Assembly: GCA_003543245.1 (NCBI GenBank)
Contig: DPJB01000004.1
Span: 210-35,404 of the forward strand
DNA: 35,195 nucleotides
Origin: Moraxellaceae bacterium
GTDB lineage: Bacteria > Pseudomonadota > Gammaproteobacteria > Pseudomonadales > Moraxellaceae
Reading direction: 5' to 3'
Shown here one piece after another: positions 28,468 through 35,195 of this stretch (position 1 is the first letter of the stretch; each line of letters starts with the position of its first letter). A program made the translations under genes and the position numbers. The notes beneath the pieces are model-generated. The model was given only the letters and a program-made list of their open reading frames with translations, searched no databases and was not told where the DNA came from.

Positions 28468-28527
28468 TTTTATTCTTCCTGTTTTTGTCACGCCAGCATC
28501 CATCAAAAATCGTTACCACCCTGCAAA

Positions 28528-29361
28528 TTACTTACGCTTGTAGTAAGTACGCAAAGGGACGTTGATGGGTTGATCAAAAGTTTTGCTTTCTGTATCTGCA
28601 TTAAAAACACGCTGCAGGGTTGAGGCGTAGTCCGCATTTTCCTCAAGCCCCTTGAGCCAGACCGGAATCTCCTCAAACGCCAACCGGGTGATGGTCTGGT
28701 CATCAACAAAACGCATGTCTGCCTCAGTCAGCTCAAGCTGGGACTGAGGTTTGAAGCCGTTGGGGAAGACAATGAACATGACATTGTTATCCCAGATCTG
28801 TTTGAAGCGTTCTTCGGGAAAACTGATGTTGCCCAGCGCAGGATCAGCCACAAATATGCGGCCTTCCTTGTATTTTTTCACCACCACGAAGTGCTTGAAG
28901 CCACCATAATGGATGGGAACGATAGCAGGATGGTCAAGCTTTTTCAGGTCATCAAACTTGCCTTTGTAACCACCACTGGGGTGCCCAAGGGCTGTGGTCA
29001 GTCGCTTCATGTCGAGAAGCGAGAAGCCGCGACGCTGAACAATCTTTTCGGTTTCGCCAAACTTGAGAAGGCCATCCATCACCTGTCGTTCGGAGAACTG
29101 GCGGCCAAGATAACCATTAAGGACAGTCGTGAGTGCTGCAGAGCCGCAGCTGTAATCATACGCCTGATGGACGATGTTCTTGAACTGCTGCTCAGCCAGG
29201 GGTTTTACAACAATCGGACGCTCGGCAACCGAGAACGCGGAGGCCTGCCGGCTATCAACCGGATAGTTGTAATAGACGGTACCCGGGGCCTTGTCTTCGA
29301 CCTCGAACGTCTCTATGGCAGCGAAATACATGAGGGCAGCGCCCAGGGCAACTGTAAACAT
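28528..29361 (-). CDS. filB: FilB, exported C39-family cysteine peptidase
   Basis: This 277-residue C39 (papain-like, bacteriocin-processing type) peptidase has an N-terminal hydrophobic signal or anchor (residues 1–16). The catalytic triad is complete: Cys72 in YDYSCGSAA, His157 in GGFKHFVVV and Asp173 in VADPALG. There is no ABC-transporter part, unlike classical bacteriocin exporters, so it is a stand-alone periplasmic enzyme like FapD of the Fap amyloid system. The likely substrate is FilA, encoded upstream; this is inference. The ATG at 29361 has no clear Shine–Dalgarno sequence (AT-rich leader), and a strong promoter lies 28–56 bp upstream. Confidence 0.9.
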   Translation of the reverse strand: MFTVALGAALMYFAAIETFEVEDKAPGTVYYNYPVDSRQASAFSVAERPIVVKPLAEQQFKNIVHQAYDYSCGSAALTTVLNGYLGRQFSERQVMDGLLKFGETEKIVQRRGFSLLDMKRLTTALGHPSGGYKGKFDDLKKLDHPAIVPIHYGGFKHFVVVKKYKEGRIFVADPALGNISFPEERFKQIWDNNVMFIVFPNGFKPQSQLELTEADMRFVDDQTITRLAFEEIPVWLKGLEENADYASTLQRVFNADTESKTFDQPINVPLRTYYKRK

Positions 29362-29388
29362 GGTTAATTTTTTTGTTGTTAGGCCGCG

Positions 29389-29417
29389 TTATTATGATTG
29401 TGGTTATGCACGGTCAA
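29389..29417 (-). promoter_or_regulatory. Strong sigma-70 promoter upstream of filB
   Basis: Reading the − strand, TTGACC (29412–29417) and TAATAA (29389–29394) are separated by exactly 17 bp. This is near consensus and gives filB–F its own start, independent of filA. Confidence 0.7.
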
Positions 29418-29548
29418 GATACGGCAACGCTGAGAACATACACGGTTTTTTAATGCGTTTCACCCCCTTTTTACGGTAATACAACAGGGTAGAAACGGCC
29501 TGGCGGTCACTGGCACGGCGTCTTTGCGACGACCAGAATGACAGGCAT

Positions 29549-29576
29549 GAAAAAAGGGGCCGAAGCCCCTTTTTTC
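29549..29576 (-). terminator. Strong terminator between filA and filB
   Basis: A perfect 12-bp stem with AAAAAAGGGGC/GCCCCTTTTTT and a CGAA tetraloop lies 39–66 bp after the filA stop. The T-run falls on both strands, but only filA is transcribed into it. Confidence 0.9.
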
Positions 29577-29614
29577 AACAGATTGCGACTGGCAAGCCAG
29601 CCACAGTCCTGATC

Positions 29615-30430
29615 TTAGTGACCAGAGATGGTGATCACGTCGCCTGTCATGTCCAGACCACGGATTTCCACGTCACCGATGGAGGCACCGCCGCCCAGGA
29701 TAACGTTAGCCATGGTCACGTCCATGCCGCCAGTACCCAGGGTATTCACGGTCACGGCAAGGCCAGTAGCAGTTGCATCAATGCCCAGATCAACAGCAAG
29801 GTTACCGCCGCCGGCGTTAGTCACCTGAAGTGTGCCAACAGAGATCGAGCCACCGCTGTTAACATCATTCAGGGCAAAGCCAGTCAGGGTCAGGCCGCCA
29901 GTAAGTGTGGTGTTGAGTGCAATCAGGTGACCCTGAGGCTCATCACCCAGCTGGATGTTCATGTCCACACCAGCCAGATCCACTGTACCCAGATTCAGCA
30001 GGGCACCGGAATCAGTACCAGCATCAATGCCCCAGCCCACACCAGCACCGGTACGAGCAGAGTTAGCAACACTCAGCGTGCCAAGATTCATCTGCACAGC
30101 ACCCATGGAGATATTGATGTTCAGAGTTGCATCATTGGCCAGCGCAGCAGAGGCACCAGCGTCAATGGTGATGTCGATCAGTGCATCGCCACCAGCGCCA
30201 TCCGACAGGGCAATGCCGGTCATGACAATTGCGCCAGAGTCGGTACGAGTAGCGAAGCCGTCCTTGTCGTGAATGATCACGTCAAGGTTTGCCTGGGTAG
30301 CCAGACCGATAGTGATACCGTCCTGACCAGTGGTGGCGGCCAGAGATTCTTCGTCCATTGCTTCCATGGCGAAGGCGCCGGAGGTAGCAGCGAACATTGC
30401 AGTCACAAGAGCGAGTTTCTTAAGGCTCAT
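29615..30430 (-). CDS. filA: FilA, DUF6160-type exported protein, candidate fibre subunit
   Basis: This 271-residue protein fits FilA/DUF6160, the first gene of the fil locus. It has a Sec signal peptide ending AFA|ME (about residue 21–22), then a conserved-type head MDEESLAATTGQDGI. The body is Gly/Ala/Thr/Asp-rich and made of alternating hydrophobic–polar segments (GLTLTGFALNDV, GSISVGTLQVTN, GLAVTVNTLG). It contains no cysteine and very few aromatics or prolines, the profile of a β-solenoid or amyloid-like fibre subunit. AGGAG about 9 bp before the ATG gives a strong ribosome site, and a terminator follows at once, both as expected for an abundant product. That it forms a pilus or fibre is inference. 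Confidence 0.87.
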   Translation of the reverse strand: MSLKKLALVTAMFAATSGAFAMEAMDEESLAATTGQDGITIGLATQANLDVIIHDKDGFATRTDSGAIVMTGIALSDGAGGDALIDITIDAGASAALANDATLNINISMGAVQMNLGTLSVANSARTGAGVGWGIDAGTDSGALLNLGTVDLAGVDMNIQLGDEPQGHLIALNTTLTGGLTLTGFALNDVNSGGSISVGTLQVTNAGGGNLAVDLGIDATATGLAVTVNTLGTGGMDVTMANVILGGGASIGDVEIRGLDMTGDVITISGH

Positions 30431-30518
30431 GAGTTGTTTCTCCTCGAGGGTTCTTTATTGTTTGTTCTTGCTCTGTTGAGCATTTGTTATTGCGCAGGGG
30501 GAACGTACCACGCACTTT

Positions 30519-30536
30519 TGGTCTCTGGCAAGACCA
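30519..30536. repeat. Short inverted repeat between filA and pabB
   Basis: TGGTCT and AGACCA are exact reverse complements around CTGGCA. The repeat lies in the roughly 200-bp region between the divergent filA and pabB starts, 89 bp upstream of filA, and could be an operator. No confident −10/−35 pair was seen for either gene there. Confidence 0.35.
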
Positions 30537-30629
30537 GTAGCCCGGCGGAATCTATCCGCGACGAGCGGTACGTCACAAAAAACGTTAAACTTGCCACTCA
30601 TCAGCGCCAGCTGGCTGCGCCCTGCCCCA

Positions 30630-31988
30630 ATGAACCCCCAGACGCCATACAGCTTTCCTCTAGTAGAACGACTCCCCTACTCTGCCGGGCTGGGTGCACG
30701 GCTGCGTGAAAGTGCGGTGGCGACATCACGTCCTGTATGGCTTCGTCTGGCCTCTGGCGACCAGGAGCTGTTTGCTGCATGGCCCGAGTACGTAATCCGG
30801 CTTGAAACCGCGGCGCTGCAGCGTATTGGCCGTTCCGGCACTGAGGCACTAACGGGGGGCGTAGATGCTTTATGGAGCGTGATACGTGAAGGGCTGCCTG
30901 CCTGCGCCAGCGGTCAGCGACCTTTTCATGGCGGCTGGCTGGGTTCGTTTTCGTATGACCTTGGTACCTGCAAAATACCCGTATCATCGACCTTCCCAGA
31001 TGCCCTGCTGGGCAATTACCGCTGCTTTATATGGATAGACCACAAGGCCTGTATTGCCGAAATGGTGACTGTGGATGGCTTTACCGGCTCTGCCGATGAC
31101 TGGAGAGTCCTCGTCAACCAGGCAACCAGTCAGGCCTCCATTTCCGGCACCTTCCGGCTGTTGGTGCCATTCCAGCCCATGACTTCTCGCAGCCGGTACG
31201 CAGACGACTTCATGCGCATCCAGACCTATCTGCATGCCGGTGACTGTTACCAGGTGAATTACGCCCAGGCATTTCATGCCCGCTGTGCTGGACAAGGTGC
31301 CATTGCCATGCGCCATTTGCTGGCATTAAGCCGTGCATCCCACGCAGCATGGATGCTGGCACCCGAAGGTGAGGTCCTTTGCCTGTCCCCGGAGCTGTTT
31401 CTTTCTATACAGAATGGCCGGGTACTGACAAAGCCGATCAAGGGTACGGCGCCGCGGAGTGCCGACCCGGCAGCAGATGAGTACAACCGGACGCAGCTAG
31501 CCCAAAGTAACAAGAATCAGGCGGAAAACCTGATGATTGTGGATCTGCTGCGGCATGATCTTGGTCGTCATGCAAAAACAGGAACGGTCCGTGTGGAGCG
31601 ACTGTTTGATATTGAAAGCCTGCCCCAGGTTCATCATATGGTGAGCACCATCAGCGCAGAGGTGTCCGCCGGTAGTGACGCCATTGATGTGATACGGGAC
31701 TGCTTTCCTGGCGGTTCGATTACCGGTGCCCCGAAAAAGCGCGCGATGGAAATCATTGCCGAGCTGGAGCCAACCCCCCGCTCCATTTACTGCGGCAGCA
31801 TCGGATTCATTACTACAGGTGGCGATGCCGAGCTTAATATTGCCATTCGTACCCTGCTGCGCCAGAAGAGTGATTTGTATGCCTGGGCAGGTGGCGGCAT
31901 TGTGGCGGACTCTGATTGTGATGCGGAATATCAGGAGTGCTTTGACAAGATGGGCGCATTGATGCGCGCACTGGAGGATGGTGAGTGA
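30630..31988 (+). CDS. pabB: PabB, aminodeoxychorismate synthase component I
   Basis: PabB converts chorismate plus ammonia to 4-amino-4-deoxychorismate on the way to p-aminobenzoate and folate. The protein is 452 residues. The N-terminal anthranilate-synthase-like domain (about 20–140) is followed by the chorismate-binding domain, with TKPIKGTAPR, ENLMIVDLLRHDLGRHA, VHHMVSTISAEV and PGGSITGAPKKRAMEII. The lysine of PIKGT, where anthranilate synthase TrpE has alanine, favours PabB over TrpE. The ATG at 30630 was chosen; an upstream TTG at 30591 is possible and neither has a clear ribosome site. It is divergent from filA and has no obvious functional link to it. Confidence 0.92.
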   Translation: MNPQTPYSFPLVERLPYSAGLGARLRESAVATSRPVWLRLASGDQELFAAWPEYVIRLETAALQRIGRSGTEALTGGVDALWSVIREGLPACASGQRPFHGGWLGSFSYDLGTCKIPVSSTFPDALLGNYRCFIWIDHKACIAEMVTVDGFTGSADDWRVLVNQATSQASISGTFRLLVPFQPMTSRSRYADDFMRIQTYLHAGDCYQVNYAQAFHARCAGQGAIAMRHLLALSRASHAAWMLAPEGEVLCLSPELFLSIQNGRVLTKPIKGTAPRSADPAADEYNRTQLAQSNKNQAENLMIVDLLRHDLGRHAKTGTVRVERLFDIESLPQVHHMVSTISAEVSAGSDAIDVIRDCFPGGSITGAPKKRAMEIIAELEPTPRSIYCGSIGFITTGGDAELNIAIRTLLRQKSDLYAWAGGGIVADSDCDAEYQECFDKMGALMRALEDGE

Positions 31989-32073
31989 TCAGGCGCAACG
32001 GGATTTTTTAGCGGCTGCAGCCGCAAACTGACTTGAAAAGCTGATATCCCCCCCTGATTTCGTGTACTCAGGA

Positions 32074-32892
32074 TCAACGTCGGGCTGGCGGAAACTTGTC
32101 CGCATACACTGCAGACAGCAAGAGATAGGCAAGGGCCGATGTATGCTCTGGCTGCATATCAAAAACCCATACGCCTTGCGCGTTCTGGGAATCCAGCAAG
32201 GCTTCGACAAGTTTGCCATCAACGAGATCTACACGACCAGCGAGTGCAAGGAAAGCAGCCCTTTCAACCTGAAGATCGGTAAGTCCCCCCTCATGATGAA
32301 CTATTTCGGTGTACAGGCGCTGGATATAGGGCTGTGCACTACGGGCAAAGGCCGCCTGGCTAAGGCAGCCATTACCGCCAGCTATCATCATTGATAACAG
32401 TTGATGCGCAGAAACATAGTCGAAATACGGCTCACCAATATCCTTGTAAATATCAAAGCTGGACGTGCAATTAACTGCCCTCTGCATCAGGACAAGCACA
32501 AGAATAAAACGCTGGTCCGGGGATAATGCCACTTTGGGACCCGAAAGCACCGGGTCTGCCTTCAAAGGCAGACGCACGGTCACACGGGGAAGTTTTTTAT
32601 CCCGCGCTTCCCATAGCTTGTATTCCGTCTCCTGAACCCAGCCGTTATTCCTCTGCTCATGAATTTTCCTGTCCAGAGCAACAGACGCGTTTCTTCCGGT
32701 CAGCTGGCGAGCCTGCGAAATCATGAAAACGACATCACTTCGGGCCTGAACACCCTCCATCGCGCCCTCGGTCCTTGTCAGTGCGCTCTCCAGTCTTTCC
32801 TTCAGGGTGGCCGCGTGAGCATGACTGCCCGCGAATACCCCCGAGAAAACACAGAGAAAACACAAAACAAAAACAGGGCGCAGCATCTTCAT
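32074..32892 (-). CDS. Exported protein of unknown function with helical-repeat features
   Basis: I do not recognise this 272-residue protein. It has a clear signal peptide (MKMLRPVFVLCFLCVFSGVFAGSHAHAA, cleavage near residue 27) and a mature part that is mostly helical. Its end, SQNAQGVWVFDMQPEHTSALAYLLLS (about 237–262), recalls the G-x-W/F … H-T-x-A-L pattern of α/α-barrel (prenyltransferase/squalene-cyclase-like) repeats. The resemblance is weak and single, and no DxDD-type acid motif is seen. ATG at 32892 has GGAGGGG 7 bp upstream. It is convergent with pabB and lies 57 bp downstream of prpF, on the same strand. Confidence 0.8.
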   Translation of the reverse strand: MKMLRPVFVLCFLCVFSGVFAGSHAHAATLKERLESALTRTEGAMEGVQARSDVVFMISQARQLTGRNASVALDRKIHEQRNNGWVQETEYKLWEARDKKLPRVTVRLPLKADPVLSGPKVALSPDQRFILVLVLMQRAVNCTSSFDIYKDIGEPYFDYVSAHQLLSMMIAGGNGCLSQAAFARSAQPYIQRLYTEIVHHEGGLTDLQVERAAFLALAGRVDLVDGKLVEALLDSQNAQGVWVFDMQPEHTSALAYLLLSAVYADKFPPARR

Positions 32893-32949
32893 CAACTATC
32901 CCCTCCGGGAGACGGGCACATAAAATAACGGATGGGGCTAAAGAGGCTC

Positions 32950-34137
32950 TTAAAATGCATCGCCGGGCACACGAACCCACCCTTCCATCAGCACCCGTGC
33001 GCTGCGGCTCATGACCGCCTTGGTCACCGTCCATTCGCCGTTGACCTGACTGGCCTCTGCTCCAACACGCAGGGTACCCGAAGGGTGGCCAAAACGCACA
33101 ACACTGCGTGCACTGCCACCCGCAGCAAGGCTTACCAGCGTGCCGGGAATGGCGGCTGCCGTACCGATGGCTACGGCAGCCGTGCCCATCATGGCATGGT
33201 GCAGCTTGCCCATGGACAGCGCACGCACCAGCAGATCCACCTCGGAAGCCTTTACATCCTTGCCGCTGGAGGACTTGTAATCCTTCGGACTGGAAACAAA
33301 CGCAATCTTGGGTGTGTGCTGGCGTGTCAGGGCCTCTTCCGGCGTCTTGATCAGGCCCATGCGCAGGGCACCGGCCACACGGATCTGTTCGAACCTTGCC
33401 AGGGCCGCCGCATCGGTATTGATCTGCTCACGCAGTTCGGTGCCGGTATAGCCAATATCTTCGGCGTTCACGAATACAGTCGGAATGCCGGCCGTGATCA
33501 TGGTGGCTTTCAGGGTGCCGATGCCCGGCACCTCAAGATCATCGACCAGATTGCCGGTGGGGAACATCGAGCCGCCCTCCTCCGAATCATCAGATGGGTC
33601 CATGAATTCCAGAACGATTTCAGCGGCCGGGAACGTTACCCCATCCAGCTCGAAGTCACCGGTTTCCTGTACCTGGCCATTGGTAACCGGCACGTGGGCG
33701 ATGATGGTCTTCTGGATATTGGCTTGCCAGATACGCACGACGCAGGTGCCGTTCTCGGGAATGCGTGAGGGATCAACCAGCCCTGCCTGCAGTGCAAACG
33801 AACCGGCAGCCGTCGAAAGATTACCGCAGTTACCGCTCCAGTCTACAAAAGCCTTGTCGATGGAAACCTGGCCATACAGGTAATCGACATCGTGATCAGG
33901 CACGCTGCTCTTCGAGAGAATCACGCACTTCGATGTGCTGGAGGTTGCACCGCCCATACCATCGATGTGGGCTGCGTAAGGATCGGGGCTGCCGATCACG
34001 CGCATGAACAGTTTGTCGCGGGCGACACCGGGCTTCTGGCAGCTCTCGGGCAGGTCTTGCAGGCGAAAGAACACGCCCTTGCTGGTGCCGCCACGCATAT
34101 AGGTGGCAGGTACCTTGATCTGGGGAACATGAGCCAT
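32950..34137 (-). CDS. prpF: PrpF, 2-methylaconitate cis-trans isomerase (AcnD accessory)
   Basis: PrpF isomerises the 2-methylaconitate made by AcnD, completing the AcnD/PrpF branch that replaces PrpD in the 2-methylcitrate cycle for propionyl-CoA breakdown. The protein is 395 residues with the family start PQIKVPATYMRGGTSKGVFFRL. The motifs DGMGGATSSTSKC and DWSGNCGNLSTAAGSFA follow, and the diaminopimelate-epimerase-like fold's late block GKLHHAMMGTAAVAIGTAAAIPGT lies near residue 300. ATG at 34137 is supported by AAGGAG about 8 bp upstream. It lies 104 bp after acnD with two hairpins between them. Confidence 0.95.
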   Translation of the reverse strand: MAHVPQIKVPATYMRGGTSKGVFFRLQDLPESCQKPGVARDKLFMRVIGSPDPYAAHIDGMGGATSSTSKCVILSKSSVPDHDVDYLYGQVSIDKAFVDWSGNCGNLSTAAGSFALQAGLVDPSRIPENGTCVVRIWQANIQKTIIAHVPVTNGQVQETGDFELDGVTFPAAEIVLEFMDPSDDSEEGGSMFPTGNLVDDLEVPGIGTLKATMITAGIPTVFVNAEDIGYTGTELREQINTDAAALARFEQIRVAGALRMGLIKTPEEALTRQHTPKIAFVSSPKDYKSSSGKDVKASEVDLLVRALSMGKLHHAMMGTAAVAIGTAAAIPGTLVSLAAGGSARSVVRFGHPSGTLRVGAEASQVNGEWTVTKAVMSRSARVLMEGWVRVPGDAF

Positions 34138-34175
34138 TTTTGTGCTCCTTAAATGTTTTTGCGTGAGCCAGTTGG

Positions 34176-34243
34176 TCATCGACCCGGAACGGAGGCCGTA
34201 CCGGGTCGATGATGAGGATTTCAGCAGTGCGGATGAAATCCTC
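34176..34243 (-). repeat. Tandem perfect hairpins between acnD and prpF
   Basis: The first stem pairs 34176–34187 with 34201–34212 (12 bp perfect, 13-nt loop). The second pairs 34214–34223 with 34234–34243 (10 bp perfect, 10-nt loop) and overlaps the acnD stop. Neither is followed by a T-run on the − strand, so RNA stabilisation or partial attenuation of prpF is more likely than simple termination. Confidence 0.7.
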
Positions 34244-35195
34244 AGGCTTTGGCCGATTCCAGGAAATCCTTGGCGAAGCGCTGCAGCACACCACCAGCTT
34301 CGTAAACAGACACTTCTTCATCCGAATCCAGACGGCAGGTTACCGGCACTTCAATGGTCTCGCCGTTTCTGCGGTGGATGATCAGCGTCAGCGTCGCACG
34401 TGGCGTCAGCGCGCCGACCACGTCATAGGTCTCAGTGCCGTCAATCGCCAGCGTCAGGCGTGTGGTACCCGCCTTGAACTCCAGTGGTAGCACGCCCATA
34501 CCGATCAGGTTGGTACGGTGGATGCGCTCGAAGCCTTCGGCCACGATGGCTTCCACACCGGCCAGACGCACACCCTTGGCAGCCCAGTCACGTGATGAAC
34601 CCTGACCATAATCCGCACCGGCAATGATGATCAGCGGCTGCTTGCGTTCCATGTACGTCTCGATGGCTTCCCACATGCGCATGACTTTGCCTTCCGGCTC
34701 GACACGTGCCAGTGAACCCTTCTTGACCTGACCGTCCACCACAGCCATTTCGTTGACCAGCTCCTTGTTGGCGAACGTAGCGCGCTGCGTCGTCAGGTGA
34801 TCGCCGCGATGGGTGGCGTAGGAATTGAAGTCCTCTTCCGGCAAACCCATCTTGTGCAGGTACTCACCCGCCGCGGAGTTCATCACGATCGCATTCGACG
34901 GCGAGAGATGATCGGTGGTGATGTTGTCTGGCAGCACGGCCAGCGGACGCATGCCCTTGAGCGTGCGCTCACCGGCCAGCGCGCCTTCCCAGTACGGCGG
35001 ACGACGGATGTAGGTACTCATCTCGCGCCAGTCATAGAGCGGCGACACGGCCTTTTCGGCGTCGTGCTTTTCAAACATCGGGATGTAGATCTGGTTGAAC
35101 TGCGACGGCTTCACCGACTTGGCCACGATGGCGTCGATTTCTTCATCCGAGGGCCAGATGTCCTTGAGCAAGATTTCCTTGCCATCGACCACAGC
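34242..35195 (-). CDS. acnD: AcnD, Fe/S-dependent 2-methylisocitrate dehydratase (3' part only)
   Basis: This is the C-terminal third of the aconitase-family enzyme that dehydrates 2-methylcitrate in the propionate-degrading 2-methylcitrate cycle. The open frame runs off the window edge, leaving 317 residues of a usual 860–870. Visible are the linker with SPLYDWREMSTYIRRPPYW and the swivelling domain 4, with LPDNITTDHLSPSNAI, the substrate-binding block ADYGQGSSRDWAAKG and FERIHRTNLIGMGVLPLEF. The neighbouring prpF distinguishes AcnD from housekeeping AcnA. The [4Fe–4S] cysteines lie outside the window. Confidence 0.94.
   Translation of the reverse strand, partial: AVVDGKEILLKDIWPSDEEIDAIVAKSVKPSQFNQIYIPMFEKHDAEKAVSPLYDWREMSTYIRRPPYWEGALAGERTLKGMRPLAVLPDNITTDHLSPSNAIVMNSAAGEYLHKMGLPEEDFNSYATHRGDHLTTQRATFANKELVNEMAVVDGQVKKGSLARVEPEGKVMRMWEAIETYMERKQPLIIIAGADYGQGSSRDWAAKGVRLAGVEAIVAEGFERIHRTNLIGMGVLPLEFKAGTTRLTLAIDGTETYDVVGALTPRATLTLIIHRRNGETIEVPVTCRLDSDEEVSVYEAGGVLQRFAKDFLESAKA

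Noticed and set aside
30490..30515. A sigma-54-like promoter upstream of filA (TGGTACG … TGC on the − strand)
   Set aside because: The distance between the GG and GC elements is 12 bp and not the required 10, so it does not fit the −24/−12 consensus.
29618..30709. A 363-codon open frame on the + strand opposite filA
   Set aside because: It mirrors the biased Gly/Ala codons of filA, giving a His/Thr/Ser-rich protein without a plausible start or ribosome site; filA has a signal peptide and strong ribosome site.
32005..32030. The 14-bp palindrome GCGGCTGCAGCCGC between pabB and the convergent hypothetical gene as a terminator
   Set aside because: No T-run follows it on either strand (T's lie before it and A's after it on +), so it is not an intrinsic terminator by sequence; its role is unclear.

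Overview
The window reads as a stretch of a gammaproteobacterial chromosome, most likely from Pseudomonadales. It has a moderately high G+C content by eye and is almost fully coding. Three things point to that order. The ubiG–mupP–yciK trio and the smc–zipA–ligA trio follow the gene order I know from Pseudomonas. Condensin is of the SMC–ScpAB type, not MukBEF. A complete filABCDEF locus is present, a set otherwise known to me from Acinetobacter and relatives. A non-Acinetobacter member of Moraxellaceae or a neighbouring lineage would fit, but that is inference. I see no insertion sequences, phage genes, CRISPR arrays, tRNAs or rRNAs, and no gene-free stretch longer than about 260 bases.

Layout. 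1–1810 (+): ubiG (3' part), a MupP-type phosphatase and a YciK-type reductase, ending at a bidirectional terminator. 1891–8220 (−): rnm–yciO–trpS–scpA–scpB–rluB and a DUF374 acyltransferase. 8278–11671 (+): yciB, a YciI-family gene, an Ala/Pro-rich secreted or membrane protein and mnmC. 11714–18759 (−): smc–zipA–ligA plus an unrecognised gene, a chromosome-segregation, division and replication cluster. 18996–20535 (−): two GntR/FCD regulators. 20765–22913 (+): a siroheme sulfite/nitrite reductase with its DUF934 partner, ending at a perfect 20-bp inverted-repeat terminator shared with the next, convergent operon. 22972–30430 (−): filA through filF. 30630–31988 (+): pabB. 32074–32892 (−): an exported protein of unknown function. 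32950–35195 (−): prpF and the 3' part of acnD, from the 2-methylcitrate cycle.

The most interesting region is fil. It encodes an abundant-looking, Gly/Ala-rich, cysteine-free exported protein (FilA), an exported C39 cysteine peptidase with an intact catalytic triad (FilB), two predicted outer-membrane barrels (FilC, and FadL-type FilD), a periplasmic protein (FilE) and a lipoprotein (FilF). It lacks every standard pilus component (chaperone/usher, secretion ATPase, prepilin peptidase). The parts list (C39 protease, outer-membrane pore, low-complexity β-rich subunit) resembles the Fap functional-amyloid system more than a pilus. FilA is followed by a strong terminator, and filB has its own near-consensus promoter, as expected if FilA is needed in excess over its export machinery. 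Function is inferred; nothing here proves a fibre is made.
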